NCBI GenBank assembly: GCA_027475525.1
Contig: JAMWFC010000053.1
Location: forward strand, 620,001 to 684,000
DNA: 64,000 nucleotides
Direction of reading: 5' to 3'
Source: Macrolepiota albuminosa
Lineage: Eukaryota; Basidiomycota; Agaricomycetes; Agaricales; Agaricaceae
The notes under the pieces were generated by a model. That model had not been told where the DNA came from. It did no database searches and worked only from the letters and a program-made list of their open reading frames with translations. The position numbers were made by a program, and so were the translations under genes. Shown in pieces: positions 11,032-24,300 of the stretch (its first letter is position 1; every line of letters starts with the position of its first letter).

Positions 11032-13421
11032 ATGTCCTTCCGTATTCCAACTCCGCCCCCAGTGCCGTCTCGCAAGGCTCAAGACGCCGCCTCTGTCTAC
11101 ATCGTTAAGGCCAACAATTTCCTCAAGCGCATCGAGGGTGTGGGCGCGGAGGCGCCTACAAACTTGGTTATTGCCGTAATGAAGTTATTGAAGCGTTGGT
11201 ACGAGGTTCGTGTCCTTGGCGTAGGCTGGGACAGGGAGATCGAGGTGCAGGAGTGGTGCTGAGCCCGCTATGTCAACAATCGTGGCGCCGAGTGGTTAGC
11301 GCCTTTCTCCAGATTCATAAGTCTTTATGATTGCTTGCCGCGTTGCTAGCTAACTGATTCCCTAGGCGCCTCCTCCCGTCCCGACCATTGAGGATGAACT
11401 GGAGGACATCCTCTCTGGCGCCTTGCCAATGACGGTAAGTGCGCCAGCGCCTGAGTGAGTATCTCTAACTGTAATTTCTAACTTAGCTGTGGTCTGATCT
11501 ATCTCCTCACAGCAAGCAAGAGGTATTGGCGCCTCTTGCCAACCTGCAGGTCAATGCAGAGATGGCGGCCATTCACGAGAGCGTGTTGGAAGAGGCCTCC
11601 CGAGACGCCAAGGAGAGGACCAAGGCCTTGGAGGAGCGAGAGGTCGTTGGCAAGACCTTGGTCACTAGTGAGAAGTCGCCAATTGCAAGGAGGCAGGTGT
11701 CTGGTGGGAAGGATTCCTGCGCCGGTAGTGCCCAGAGCCCAGCACTGCCGGCAAGCAAATCGGGCTCTCCGGTCAAGCCTGGCAAGACGTTGAAAAAGAA
11801 GGTAAGTTTGTGCTTTCTTACCGCTGGCGCCTATTGTTTATCCCTTTCTAAGTCTCACAAGGCTGCCGCCCCTCGTTACACGGTAAGTTCATTATGCCAA
11901 GTTACTTCCTTTGCTAACCGACTAGTTGGCAGGCGCCAACGCAAACTTCCTTTAGCGATGCCGAGCTGAAGGGTTTGCTGGTAGCGCGACGAGATGAGGC
12001 GGTTTTGGATGAGGGAATGGAAGCGGGAGTGGTCTTGCCGGAGATGAAGGATAAGAAGACGGCAAGCCCAGCGGCAAGACGGGAGTTCAAGGACTCCCAA
12101 GGAGCGGTAAGTACTTTAGCTCTTTTTACCGCTTCTGTTAACACTTCTGTAGTGCGACAAATGCTGGGCCGACAACGACCCAGAGGGGTGTTGGTACCCC
12201 ACCGGAGGCCAGCCCTGCTACCGGTGTGGGACGCTAAAGCGGGCTTGTACTTTGGACAGCGCTAAAAGTTGCGAACGCAGTGGCGCCCCAGACGCGGTAG
12301 TGGAGCACACCTTCAAGCGCGCCGTCCTTGTTAAGCGGGCTCAGGAGTTTGTTGAAGGAGAGAGGAAGAAGAAGGCTGCTGGAGACGTGGCAACCATCAG
12401 CAAGAGTTCCCTGGTGCTGCCGACGCGTCAAGGGGACGAAAACAAAACCGTCGGCAACCGTGGCGCTGGTGAGCGCCAAGGGACTACGGTCCCTTCAAAA
12501 AGACAAGTCTCTTTGCCTGCTAAGGGGAAGGGCAAGGCCAAACGTGCGCGGGTAGAGTCTCCTCTCTCTGCCCCCGAAGACGTAGAGATGGAGGAGTTGG
12601 AGAAGGCGCTTGCCGCCAGTCGCTTACTGCCAAGGGATACTGAAGCCGGGCCCAGCAAGTTGCTTTCCCCCATTCACTTGAGAGGGGCTTCTCTGCCGGC
12701 CGCTGACGAGGACAACGCGGTAATGGACCCGCCGCCAAGGGAAGAGCCTCAGGAGGCGGCACCGACGGTGGCAACACCAAGGGACGAAGGGAGCCCCTCG
12801 GCAATGGCTGGTGATGAGGACGCAGATGGGGAGCCAGACGAGACTTTGGCGACTCAGCGTGAAGGTGACGAAGAGACAGCGGCAAGGGAGGTAGCGGGAG
12901 GAGAGGAGACAGTGGCAGGAGTTGCCTGGGAGGAGCCTGAGTGGCGTTGGCTGCCTCCCTATGGTAACACTGCCCCTTGGGAGGTGTCTGACCCTGAGGA
13001 CGTTGCTGGGTTGGAGCCCAGGCGACCTGTCGTTGCCAGGATAAATCCTGCCTGGACTCCCCAGCCACAGCCAACAGTTACCGGCGACACCTTCAACTGG
13101 CTGGGGCAAGACCTCGTCTATCCGGTCGTGGCGCTTAATCCGCGGGAGATGTTGGAGAGGTTTTTGAGGAGGGCGGCAACCATGGAATCGGCAATGGAGC
13201 GGGAACGGGAACGAGTCCGGGGCCAGCTAATGGCGCTTCGCTTGCGCTATTCTAACTTGGGTCGCAGCCTTCACGTTCTTTGTGACTACCAGGGCGATTG
13301 CCAAGCCGCCATGGATTGGCAAACCGCCAACAACATCCAGCCTGGCGACCTCTTGCCTCTTTGCGACTCCTCCTTGCCAGTTACAGACGACTCCCTGTCC
13401 ATGGACGACGTTAGCGAGTAA
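11032..13421 (+). pseudogene. Antisense spliced gene of family B, copy B2 (six-cysteine protein)
   Basis: The function is unknown. Six exons are supported by comparison with B3: 11032-11316, 11366-11454, 11513-11801, 11853-11882, 11933-12106, 12153-13421, about 711 codons. Introns are 46-58 nt with GT-AG ends except intron 1, whose donor has become ATAAGT. A TGA lies in exon 1 (11260-11262), so this copy is decaying. Exon 6 starts with the spacing CX2CX8CX8CX2CX6C (CDKCWADNDPEGC and on), which resembles fungal zinc-cluster motifs. An acidic low-complexity stretch follows, then a conserved C-terminal part with EPEWRWLPPY, ALNPREMLERF and a YSNLGRSL segment. Introns antisense to the genomic RNA would survive retrotransposition. 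Confidence 0.78.
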
Positions 13422-13850
13422 ACGGACCTTAGCGTAGATAGGTCGTTTATGTAAATATTTTTCTCTTTGTTACCGTCAAATTATATTACTGTCTTGCCGC
13501 CTCGTTTTTGAGTGAAAGGATATGTCCTATAATCTGAGTTAGCGCAGCCGCAGAAAGCAGAGAAAGTAAAGCAAAGAGAAAGAAAGCGGCAAGTATTCTT
13601 AGGTAGGTTTTAGCAAGAGTAGTAGATGAGGGACTTAGACAAATTTTGAGGAAAAAGGGAAACACTCAGTAAATCATCATAGCGAAAAACCCTTGGCGAG
13701 AGTTGCGCAGTGCGCTAAGCGTTGGCGACACGCCAGCGCTGCGACTTGACTATGTAAGAAAAAGTCTGTTGGATATAGTACAGTAAGTATCGGCAAGAAA
13801 GATAAGTAGGGTAAGTAATAGAAAAAGGAGCTTATCAATAATATTCTTTT
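13422..13850. other. Spacer between convergent antisense gene and pol of B2
   Basis: About 430 bp with no ORF, purine-rich on the plus strand. It is clearly shared with B3 (28567-28989), including a block around GGGACTTAGACAAATTTTGA. It presumably holds the 3' ends of both convergent transcripts. Confidence 0.5.
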
Positions 13851-16800
13851 CTAATCATTTTCTTCTTCTTCAACCAGAGTCGGTAAGTCATCATCGTCCA
13901 ATAATTCGGTTTCTTCCAGTTCTCTAAGCTTGGCGGTGTCGATATCTAGCGCTTCAAGCGGCAAGTCAATGTGTTCTCTGGCGAGATACGGCAATAGGCA
14001 AAAAGCGGCAACAGGTCGATGCAATACTGAACCATCTAATTCACAGAGCACGTAAGCACCTCCACGGTTACAAGAGATAACTACCAAAGGTCCCAAATAG
14101 CACGGGCGCATTTTCTTATTGTATGAGGTCTCGATTTTGGAGTTGCGCATAAGTACTAGCGCTCCTCTCGGGAAGTTGTAATCTCTGATAGTCGCGCTAT
14201 GCTCGGTCTCAAATCGTAATGCTGCTTGGTGATGGGCGCTAAAGACTACCTCGTGAAGTCGCTCTAAATCTTCTTTCCTTCGTTGGAGATCAATGGCCCG
14301 TCTGGCGATCAGATCGGTAGTCGCCAAGATACTGTTGGGTGCTGGCTGAAGGTAGGTCGCTTCTATAATGTCGGCAGGGAGTAAAGGATGGGTGCCAGTA
14401 GCCGCGTAATAGGGAGAACAACCCATGCGCTTACGAATAGTAACTCTTTCCGACCAGAACACTGAATAGGTCGCTTCGCTCCAACGAGACTCGTCGCCAT
14501 CGACTGCCTTGAAGAGCGCTTGCCGAACGTCAAAGTGGGGTCTCTCTACCAGGCCATTGGCGCGCTTGTTGTAGCCAGATACTCGAATATGATGTATATT
14601 GTATTTCTTGGCAAGGTAAGTTAGCGCTTTGATGATGGGCGCACCGTTATCCGTGACGATTTCTCTTAGCGCTCCCCAACGGCAGATGACGTCCTCAAAT
14701 AGCCACTTGGTGACCGCCTCGGTATTTTCTCTTTGAAGCATTCGAAATTCAGGCTAGTGGATTAGCGAGCAACAACCTTGAATAATGTACTTGTAGCGAC
14801 CGGATTTGGGCATATGCAGGGTGTCAACGTAGATTTTGCTGAAGAGAGGAGCTGGCGTTGCAACGGTTGGCGGGATGAGCACTTGGCGCGTTTGTTGAAT
14901 TTGGCAAAGGTGGCAAGTTCTAATGTACCAGGCAATATCGGCACTAGCGTGTGGCCACCAGAATCGTTCTAAAAGAGAGGCTCAGGTAGCGTACAGACCT
15001 CTATGTCCTAGCTCGTCATGCATGGCGCGCAAGACTCGTAAGCGACTGTCTGGCTTGATGATCAGCTTGTGAGCGCCATCTCGATTTCGTCGCCAAAGTC
15101 TGTTGTCGGTAAAGAAGAAATGGGTAGCATATCGGATAAAGGTCGCGTATTGTTTGTCGGTAAGGTCTGGGGGTCGCTTAAGGTCTCGTATCCATTGTTC
15201 AACTATTAACAAGGGACTGTCTTCCGCCTTTGCCTTGGCGGATCGGGGAACGGCATCGTAGGTCAGGTTTTTGCTGTCTTCTCTTAGCGGATGGGGTTCC
15301 TGTACGACTTTTACTGGAGGCAAGTCTTGTCCAAGAATGCTTGCCGTGTAGAATGTGAGGGGTGCGCTAAAGGTCTTGGGGCGGTAAGGGACAATGGGAT
15401 GTAGAAATATGCTGGTAGGCTGTCGCCGTCGTAGTAGGGGGATTGGCTGTTGAATAAGGTGCACAAAACCATGTAGTCGGTCGATCCAGTCCTCAAAATT
15501 GCTATCAGCCTGTGGATCCACTGCCGGGTCACCAGGCTGCCGTGGTCGCCTAGAGAGACCATCTGGTCCGTGGAAAGAGCTCTTGACGTGTACCAATTCA
15601 AAGTGAAACATGAGGATGGCGACTACCCACCGGTTCATACTAGCGGATGGCTGGATGTCGGGATTCTGCAGCATGCCTTTGATGTACCTAGCGTCAACTT
15701 CAACAATCAGGTTCCGCACGCCAATCAAATACATCTTAAGCGACCGGAAGGCTTTGAAGAGTCCATAGAGCTCTAGCTTAGGCTGACTGTAGGCACGCCA
15801 ATCAAATACATCTTAAGCGACCGGAAGGCTTTGAAGAGTCCATAGAGCTCTAGCTTAGGCTGACTGTAGCGAGATTCCCGGTTGTTTAGCGTGATAGACC
15901 CAAAGCGGTTGTAGCGTTGCTGTTTCCGATTGTCGCTAAGGCACTGACACAAGAAGTAACCGACGGCAATGTACAAAGTATCCACCGCCAAGATAACAGG
16001 GTCGGCAGAGGTATAATCGATGGGGACTAGGGGCTTGGCATCTTGTAGGGCTTTTACTAAGTCTCGTTGTGCAGTGACCTGGTCTGGCCCAAATTCGAAG
16101 GGCTCGTTGGCGCGGGTGAGTTGGTTAAGGGCGTGTGCGCGATGGGCAAAGTTTTTGACGAATATCCTGAGAACGCCAACAATACCAAGAAAGGCGCGAA
16201 CTTCAGATAAGTCGCGGCAAGGACCCCAGCGCTCCAAGAGTGCTAAGCGAGACTCGTCGGGAGTGCAGATGTGACCAAGTATTTTGAACCTTGGCGTGCA
16301 AAGGAGGAGTTTGTGACCGCTAAACGTACCACCGCTATACTTCATACGTTGGAGAACTCGATTGAGCAGCTGGAAAAACTCCCATAGCGCTAAGCAAATG
16401 TTGGAGTTTTCGGGATGGGTCGCCGGTAAGCCGTTTACGAGTCGCCAGTCTTTGGGGCCTTTGACGCCAACGTCATCAATGAAGCTTAGGACATTATGCG
16501 GTATCTCGGGTTGGAGGATGAAAGTGATATCGTCATGGAATATAGGGACTGAGTTTGTCCAGCCCATCGGCAAGGTAACTAGGCGTAATGCGCCAAACAG
16601 AGTTTGAAAAGTGGTGAGGTCTCGGGAAGACGGGTGTATCAGGCGTTCGTCGTAGCCAACGTAGAGGTCAAGGGTGGCGCCACAAATATGCCCGGCAAAG
16701 GACTCGGCAACGTGGTCAGGAAAAGGCGGCACGCCAGAGTGTTGTATTGTAACCCTATTTAGCGGTTCAAGACTGTGGACTATGCGTAGATTGCCATTCT

Positions 16801-17662
16801 TTTTGAGGACACAGAACCAACGGGAGCGGTAAGAACTATTGGAGGGCTCGTAGACGCCAGCCTGTATCTTGGTCCTAATAATTTGGCAGACTTTGGCTTC
16901 GATCCCAGGCGGTAACGGTCAGTTGTGCTCAGTCCACAGCACGTGAGAAATGGTCGGGATGACGACAGGTGGGAAGAAGTCTGTACGGAGGCTACCGCAT
17001 TCTGAGTCCTCCCAGGCAAAGGCTTTATCCTGCTTAGCAACGAGATCGGTAAGGATTTTCAACTCATCTTTGGTCAAAAACCCTGTGTCGTGCTCCTTGG
17101 CGAACTGCTGCTGGCGTTCTGCGGTAAAACGTCCTGTGGGCTGAAAGGGTGGCGGATTTGGTGATAAGGTCGGCATGTCGGCAAGAGGGTCGCCAATGAT
17201 CTGGCGCTCGATTCTAAACGTCTCGGGAGAGTGCGTAGCGATGGGTTTTGTTTTAAGCGCAACTGGCTTATATTTCTTTTTGACTTGAACCCCTTTCCTT
17301 TTGGGAGTGTTAGCTTGGTTATACACAGATGTGGAAAGGGGAACTGTAGCCTGAGAAGCGGCAAGTCCAAGAACGGCAGGAGACGAGGCTCTGGGAAGGG
17401 TAGTGAGATAAGTATTGGTAGACGCAATATTTTGAAAGGATTCGGAAGCGGTAAGGTACAAGTAAGCTAGAGCAGAGTTGGTAATGTTTTGATTTTTCTG
17501 GGAAAGCTCAGCGTCGGTAGCGGATAGAGTAGTTAAAACTTCTTCGTCAAGAAAAGCGGTAGACATAACATTTACAAGACCAGTAAAATGGTCATATTCC
17601 AGCGTTAGCACCACATCTCCGTGATCGTTGCCAATCACCTCCTTGATGGTCTGTGAAAACAC
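13851..17662 (-). pseudogene. pol of B2 (RT, RNase H, integrase)
   Basis: This follows gag-protease in the -1 frame, overlapping its last codons near 17635-17700. It would make the enzymes for copying and integrating the element. After removing the 77-bp duplication at 15716 it is exactly 1,245 codons from MFSQTI. RT shows TLDLYVGYDER and the catalytic FIDD (16472-16483). RNase H follows, then an integrase with an HH-CC type finger (HDELGH, CHLC) and catalytic D (IYVDT), D (VTDNGAP) and E (NGLVERP). The C-terminus is acidic. Breaks are TGA at 16919-16921 (shared with B3), TGA at 14982-14984 and TAG at 14754-14756; B3 has glutamine and tryptophan at the last two. Confidence 0.88.
15716..15869. 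repeat. 77-bp tandem duplication 6 (probable assembly join)
   Basis: Copies at 15716-15792 and 15793-15869 are identical. They split the RNase H region of B2 pol; collapsing them rejoins the frame. Confidence 0.95.
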
Positions 17663-20021
17663 CGGTGGGGAGGTTCGTTGGCGTGTTGGTTGGTAAACTC
17701 CGGGGGCTTAGCGCGGGTGCCTTTCCGTTGTTCTCTAGGGAACGTTGGCACTGTTTGTTGGATTCCGGAATTGGGGTCGCTAATTGTTAAGGTTGTTTTG
17801 TCATCGGTAACTGTCTTGACGACGGATCGTGCCAAGACGTCGAAGGGTCTGCCAAGTAGCAGGTCGTATGCTGGGGAACGTAAAATGTGTATTTGGAGGT
17901 AAAACATAATGTCGCCAAGGGTGCACGGCACATTCTTGGCGAGGCCTAGGGATCTGTCTACTGTGCCGTTAGCACTCTGCATGTTTAGTATAACGGTAGG
18001 GTCATAAATGAGGCCCAAATCGTTAGCGACTTTGGCTGCCATAGAAATAATTTGAGACCCGCTATCCACAATGGCCTCTACCTCGTGCTTGTTGTCTACT
18101 GTTAGCGCGACTGAGCGAATAGCGTGCGATTCTTGAGCGACAGTAAGGATTGCGGGGTCCTCTCCATGGTCCACTGACCTAAGGTAGATCTCCACTGGGT
18201 CCACAGAGGTGGCGTTAGCGATAGTGTCGGCAGGAGAGTCTTCAGCGTCCAAAGAGTCGACGGTAACGGAAAAACCAGGGAGCGCGTCATCGAGATCCTC
18301 GACCTTGGCAACGGTTGTCGCTAAGGGTCGTCGAGGAGTAACTGCCATCTTGACTTGGTTGCGGACGTCGGGAGCAATACTACAAAGTTCTTCAACTGAC
18401 AAGGTGACGGCGGTTTTCATAATGCGGCTAAAGACGTGATTTGATTTTTCTATGTCGAATATTGGCGTGGTAGGTCGGTAACCACCTTCAGGACGCTTCT
18501 TGGGAGCGGCAAAGTTTCGTTGTGCGGGAGCATGATAATGGTCAGGAATCCCTGAGTAGGGATGGAGAGGCGGCAAGGGCGGTTCAGGAGCGGCAGCGGT
18601 CGACAATGGTTCTGGAGTAGTAGCAGGGGTAGTGGCAGGCGGTGCGGCAGGAGCAGGAGTCGGTAACTTGCTAGCGGGAGGCATTGGCTTATATCCTTTA
18701 AGAGGTTGTTTAGGCTGCTTAACTTCAACCCCATCAAAGACCTGATTCTTGAGCGAATCCAATTCCTGTTGGAGCTTGGCGATACATTCTTCTCGCGAGA
18801 AAGTAGGGTGGTCGCCAACGCTATTGAAGTGTAAGACCTCGTGAACCATTTGCTGTTGGGTCGCCTGTTCAGGGTCGGGGTTGGCGTTGCCAGAAAGCGT
18901 GCCGGTAATGATTTGTCCTGGGTTGCGCCTATGCCATTCATCAACTCGCTCCTGGAAGGACTTCTTGTCTGGGTAGTTGGGGATGGTGGCGCCAGTGGTG
19001 AGGACTATCTTGCTGTCGATAGCCCTTCGAATTCTTCCTTGCCAAATATAGTTTTCTAAAGTCACACAGCGTCCTCTAGTCATAGTGTGGCCAATTTCCC
19101 CACAGAAGTGGCAAGGGCCATTAGCGGGTATATTAGCGGGTCGGTTAGCGAGATTGGTGGTAATCATAGTTTCGATATGAGTCATGGTGGAAGCAACAGC
19201 AGCGGTAATGGCAGCGTTGAGATCCTCCTTCTTAACGAAGTCGGCAACAGGAGGCGGGATGGGAATGATACCGTTAGTTCGCTCAGGTGGTGGGCTCGTC
19301 CTAGCACGTTGCAGCCCAACGCCAGTGTCCGTTCCCTTGAGAACCCATTTACCGGCTTCAAAGACATCGGCAACGTTATAGGGCTCGTCTGGGTGATGGG
19401 CCTGATGAACTATCTCTAGGCGACGAGCAATACGAGTCCAAAGTGAAGTCAGGATGCCTTGTTGGAATAGGCGACATTCCTCGTTAATGTATAGCTTGCC
19501 GTTCTGTACTAACCACCTAGCGATTTTCTGGAACTCGCGGTAATACGTGGAGAATGCGCCAAGGGACGATGTGCCACTGTCAAATGATTCCTGTACTAGT
19601 TTCTGCAGCTTGTTTACCGAGTATCGGGTAGCCTCCTCTGCGCCAGAGTACAGCTGGATCACTGCCATCTTCCATTCTTCATACGAAGCGCCTTGGGCTG
19701 GCACTGGTGGGGCGGCAGGAACAAAGGCGGCAAACTCGGCAAGGCCAGTCCACGTCTCTGCCGTGTCATACGATACGTATCTTGCCGCGTACTCCTTCAT
19801 CTGTGTGTGGTCGGTAATGCCACAATCCCTGAATAAATACTCCAATTCCTTGAAATACTGGGAGAGCTCCCGTGGCTTGGACTCGTCCCATTTCGGTGCC
19901 GAGAAGTGGTTAAATACTCCAATTCCTTGAAATACTGGGAGAGCTCCCGTGGCTTGGACTCGTCCCATTTCGGTGCCGAGAAGTGGTTACGTGGCGGCAT
20001 GTGCTGAACTTGTTGTTCCAT
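17635..20021 (-). CDS. gag-protease of B2
   Basis: Gag with a fused retropepsin. The start at 20019-20021 (MEQQVQHMPPRNHF) is the one left after collapsing the 77-bp duplication at 19834. The ORF is then exactly 770 codons (769 aa) with no internal stop. Order: capsid region with FSAPKWDESKPRELSQYF near the N-terminus, a CCHC-like knuckle with long spacing (CHFCGEIGHTMTRGRC, near 19090), a proline- and alanine-rich linker and an aspartic protease with VDSGSQI (near 18065) and LLLGRPF. The stop at 17635 overlaps pol, which is read in the -1 frame. The frame is also open for about 115 codons upstream of the ATG but contains no earlier ATG. Confidence 0.9.
19834..19987. repeat. 77-bp tandem duplication 7 (probable assembly join)
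   Basis: Copies at 19834-19910 and 19911-19987 are identical, at the 5' end of B2 gag. They displace the apparent start codon. Confidence 0.95.
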
Positions 20022-20401
20022 AGCGACTATGTTAGCGAGTTTGGTTAGCGGTAGTGGGGAAGGGGTTCTATAGATTGGCGACGGGGTAAGCGAAATGAGT
20101 TGAGAAAGAGGCGTTAGCGGAGTAATTGGGGTGATTGGTTGCGGTACGGTAAAGGGCGACGCTAAGGGGTCGTCGGCGCTATAATCGAGGGAATGCGGGA
20201 AGAGATCAGGAAATGCGTCTACAGTGGCGTTCTGTAGTTCCTGTGCAAGAGAGAGACCCGGTAAGGCACCAGGTGGTTGTGGAGTTGATGGGTGGGAAGG
20301 AGCTATGCCTTCTGCCGACTGGTCTAGCAGGCAGCGCCTACGTTGGAGACGGGTTTCTGGCGGAATTCTGCCCTAGAGATCCCTCGCGGTGGGCTCCAAT
20401 T
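20022..20401 (-). promoter_or_regulatory. Leader and primer-binding region of B2
   Basis: Two bases inside the 5' LTR end, the minus strand reads TGGAGCCCACCGCGAGG, a good candidate tRNA primer-binding site because it begins TGG. The whole leader of about 380 bp differs from that of B3 (36131-36510) at a single position by eye, far less than the neighbouring gag or LTR. Confidence 0.6.
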
Positions 20402-21335
20402 TGATGACGCCCAAAGTTTGGTCAGTAACAAATGTAACAATAGCGTTACCGTACCAAGAGTTTGCGTTGGGCGCGCTAAAAGTGATGTGAGGAGTCCCAG
20501 GCAGGTCCCAGAGAACGCGCCTATGAAAATGAGAAAAAGTCGGTAACGGGGTCGGCAAGTGTCAAGCGCTAAGGCAAAGCGCCTATGAAGAAGCGGTAAG
20601 CAAACACGGCAGGGGTAGCGGCAAGAACACAGTAAGCTTAGCGAAGTCTAAGCATCGTAAATGCCTGCCGTAGCTGCAAGGCGCGAATAGGTCGAGGGTT
20701 AGCAAGAGTCTGCAACTGCCAACAAGTTCGACGTTGCCGACCGTAAATGAGCTCTTGAGCGTAAGGGAGACTGAAGTAAGGGGAGCAGGAAACTCTGGTC
20801 TGTTGTTCTCTGGCGTATGTACAAGTCGGTAAGTACTTTATATACTACAAGGAGTTCACCGTCGCCAGTGACCAACCATTGCTAAAGTGCGGTAAACTGG
20901 AAAATTTCATAGGGAAGCTCCAATGGTTTCAGATCCCTACCGTCCATTCAAGACCCTTAGCGCCACCAGGCAGCAGATCGCAGTGCTAAATCATCAATCC
21001 ATCACCCTTCTGTCTGTCCAAAGTGCTTAGCAATGTCAGGCGCTGAATTGAGGCGCTAAGCAGTGTCAGACGCCAAGGTCAAACACCAAGCTGTCCGTCA
21101 GTTTTTGATAGATCATCAAGCTTCTCGCTAAGCGCTGTCGTCAGTGACTGTTGCCATCTGTCAGTTGTCATTCTGTCTGCTGTCGGCGCTATCACTGATC
21201 GGATCTGCTTCTTGCCGTGCACGGCTGTCAAATATCACCAAAATTGGATAATTAGCGCGCGCTAAGGTATCCCGAGTCGGTGCCACGTTGCCGTCGCCTG
21301 CCGTTGATGCGCTGATCCTGTATGAGGTCCTATCA
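20402..21335 (-). repeat. 5' LTR of B2
   Basis: 934 bp. It abuts the TGG primer-binding candidate, which marks it as the 5' LTR of a minus-strand element. Confidence 0.92.
20836..20848 (-). promoter_or_regulatory. Candidate TATA box in the B2 5' LTR
   Basis: The minus strand reads GTAGTATATAAAG, a good TATA-box match in the orientation of gag-pol. The matching position is present in the other B LTRs. Confidence 0.5.
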
Positions 21336-24300
21336 GCGTGACTCGAGCGCTACGTGTCAGCCCATATAGTAGCACTTAGGCGACAAGGGCACGAAGTGCC
21401 CAATGTATTCAGTACAAAATATACTGATTTAATGGTGAGAGTGCTCACTATGGAGCTGCAAATGTACGTGCAGCGTAAGGCCACACAGCAATCGGGGGTT
21501 TTGACCCCCTGGAGCCACACGTCCGAGGAATGCTCAGCACAACGCAATCAAGACGTCGGAATCGAGCTAGTGGAGGCACTAGCATGGGCGCAAGAAGTGC
21601 CCAAAGTAAGACCGGTGAGTACTTTTTATACTCCAGCAGGACAAGGGTGGCGTGAGGAGCCCCCACACATGCGTAACCACGACCGTAGGACAGATATGTC
21701 AGGTCTGGATGGGCACGATAGTACCGTGCTCAAGGTGGAGAGCGAGGCATCTATGATGCCACATGTGCCCATGGCCGAAATGTTGAGCGACAGAGTTGCG
21801 TATCAGCGTATGCGCAATGGCAACCTCAGGACAAAGGGACAGTCCCTTATCAACGATCAGGGCATTGTATTTGAGGGCACTAAGCCCATTGACGAGATGC
21901 GTCATCAATTTGTCACGCAGGGTCAGAAGAATCAAGCTTCTCCAGGTCCAGGGCGGCGCAACGATCATGATCGAGGAGACTTCCTCGATCGAGATGGCGC
22001 CACGAGACGTGATGTCCCTGGTAACAGCCGGAATGACAGCCCTAGGTCGACTCCTTGAGACGAGGGCAATTATGCCCACAGTTGAGGAGGCTCGGGATGT
22101 CCTCTGCAAGGTGGACGAGGGAAGTCACTTCCCCATGCCGCTGATTTGGCGACTAGGTCCCCGGGTCAGCGGGAGGCCATTTGAATGCATCGTGAAGCCA
22201 TGCACGATCGCCTGCATCGAGTAGTCAATGATGCCCTGGGCGTAACCTTACGGTTACCCGATGGAGTGAAGCTGCGTAAAGCAGACAGTAGGCACATTCG
22301 CGCCTATATGGGCACGTCCAAGTTCAGCGACCTGGAAGATTGGGCGATGGATGTATGCACCCATCTTGCCATGTGCTTATACGGAGGCAACTGTATGAAA
22401 CGAGAACAAATCTTCATTCTTTCTGAGTTCTTGGCCGGAGAGGCCATGGGATGGTTTCAACGGGCAGTACTGCACGTCAACCGTGTCCAATATGACTGGA
22501 CATTCAAAGGAGTCCTTACAGGACTGTACGATCGATTTGTACACCCCTCAACGCTCCAGGATGCAAGGCGGGACTTCCAGTCCGCCAAGTACACCGAGAA
22601 GTTGGGAGTACAAGGGTTCTATGATACCCTTAATGACCATGCCCAGAACATGGCAGTATACCCGGATGGGTATACAATGCTTGAAACGTTCTTGGATGGC
22701 ATTCCAGCAGACATGCGCTGCTATTTGATACGTGAGGATGGATTGTCCCCAGAAGTCAACGATGTGGAGGAATTTGTGGCATACGCCATCCGGTATGAGC
22801 AGTCTCTGAAGACTGCTAACCACTACGAACATCGGAGTGGACACAAAGGGGGACCCAGGCGACTACTGCCTGGTGGAACACCCTCACGGGGTCAGCATGT
22901 GGAGACCTTCCTGGCCAAAAAGACCAATTTGGACCGTGACTGCAACACGCAGTTTGTCGTACGCAGGACCTCTGCGGCGAACCAAGGGCGGAGCCACCCA
23001 CGCTCAGATCGGGCGCTGGACGGAGAACGTCCTAAACCAAGGCCGGACTGCAAACCGGCCAACCTACCAGGTCAGACGGGGACTTGTTTCGCGTGTGGCC
23101 AACCAGGCCACTATGCTACCAACTGCCCCGCAAAGCTAGGAGCCCCGAGGAAGGGGTATACACCCCGTGCCCACCTTCGAGCTGCACATACTGCAGCCGC
23201 GAGTGGGAGTGATGGAGACGTATCTGCCGAGTCTGAGGCAGAGCACCCCATGAACGACCAGGAGCCCCCAGAGGAGGCATCGGGCGCCGAGCCCGAGAGT
23301 GTGGTCGTGGAGGGGGAGGAGTACGTCACAGTTGACGTATATGACGACGTCTACAACAATGAGTACTACAGTTGTGACAGCGACTCCGAGTGCCTAGCGG
23401 CGATGACGGATTGGCCGTCCACAAATGATCCTGAACAGAATAACGTGGTTCAGATGAAGAAGGTGACTCTTCGTCGTGCAGAGGGCACTTTGCAGCGCCC
23501 TACATTGAAACGAGCAGACAAGGAGTGCCTGGTCTCGTATGTGGACGTAGACGGCCACAAGGCATGGACCCTATGGGACTCTGGGAGTACTACATTGGGC
23601 ATAACGCCCCAGTTTGCCCATGTGTACGGAATATCCGTACAGGAGTTGGATACACCATTGGCGTTACAGCTGGGCACCGTAGGGAGCCGAGCCATGGTGC
23701 AGTATGGGACAAATGTGAATGTCCAAACGCCGGGCTCACATAGCCGGGAATACATGGATGTAGCGAACTTCGATCGCTACGATATGATACTGGGAACGCC
23801 ATTCATGCGGCGTAACAAAGTCATATTAGACTTTGACCATTGTCAGGTGCTGGTGAATGGGAAAGTAATCCCAGCCGAGCGAGCTACAGCAGATGACACT
23901 GATAATCATCTGCGACGTCATCGCACTACGGAGAAACGCAAGGACTCTCCATGACTTGGCCGGCGCAGAGTGACACTGATAATCATCTGCGACGTCATCG
24001 CACTACGGAGAAACGCAAGGACTCTCCATGACTTGGCCGGCGCAGAGTGCCGGCTGTGGAGGACGTGGAGGAGGAAGTGCAGGCTATGCCTGGACTGAGT
24101 GCAGACCACAACGTGGTAATGATGAGTGAGGAGGAGTATCAAGCCTCCAAGAGGAGCAACGAGCGAATAATCGATCCTGATATTCGAGGCGCAAAGCCTC
24201 CAGACAAGCGCCATCGAAAGGCGAGACAACGGGAGGACTCAGTGGATGTATGTCCACCTACGTCCTCACGAGTCAAGTTGGAAGACTTGAGAGACAACAT

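Larger units (their letters stand above)
9852..21335 (-). mobile_element. Family B LTR retrotransposon, copy B2 (full length)
   Basis: LTRs of 934 bp at both ends (9852-10785, 20402-21335) and a 4-bp target duplication GCGT (9848-9851, 21336-21339) inside the gag of A. Gag-protease and pol are on the minus strand. A spliced gene lies on the plus strand next to the 3' LTR. After removing three 77-bp duplications the element is about 11.25 kb. The two LTRs differ at about 21 sites by hand count, all transitions and mostly at CpG. Confidence 0.95.
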
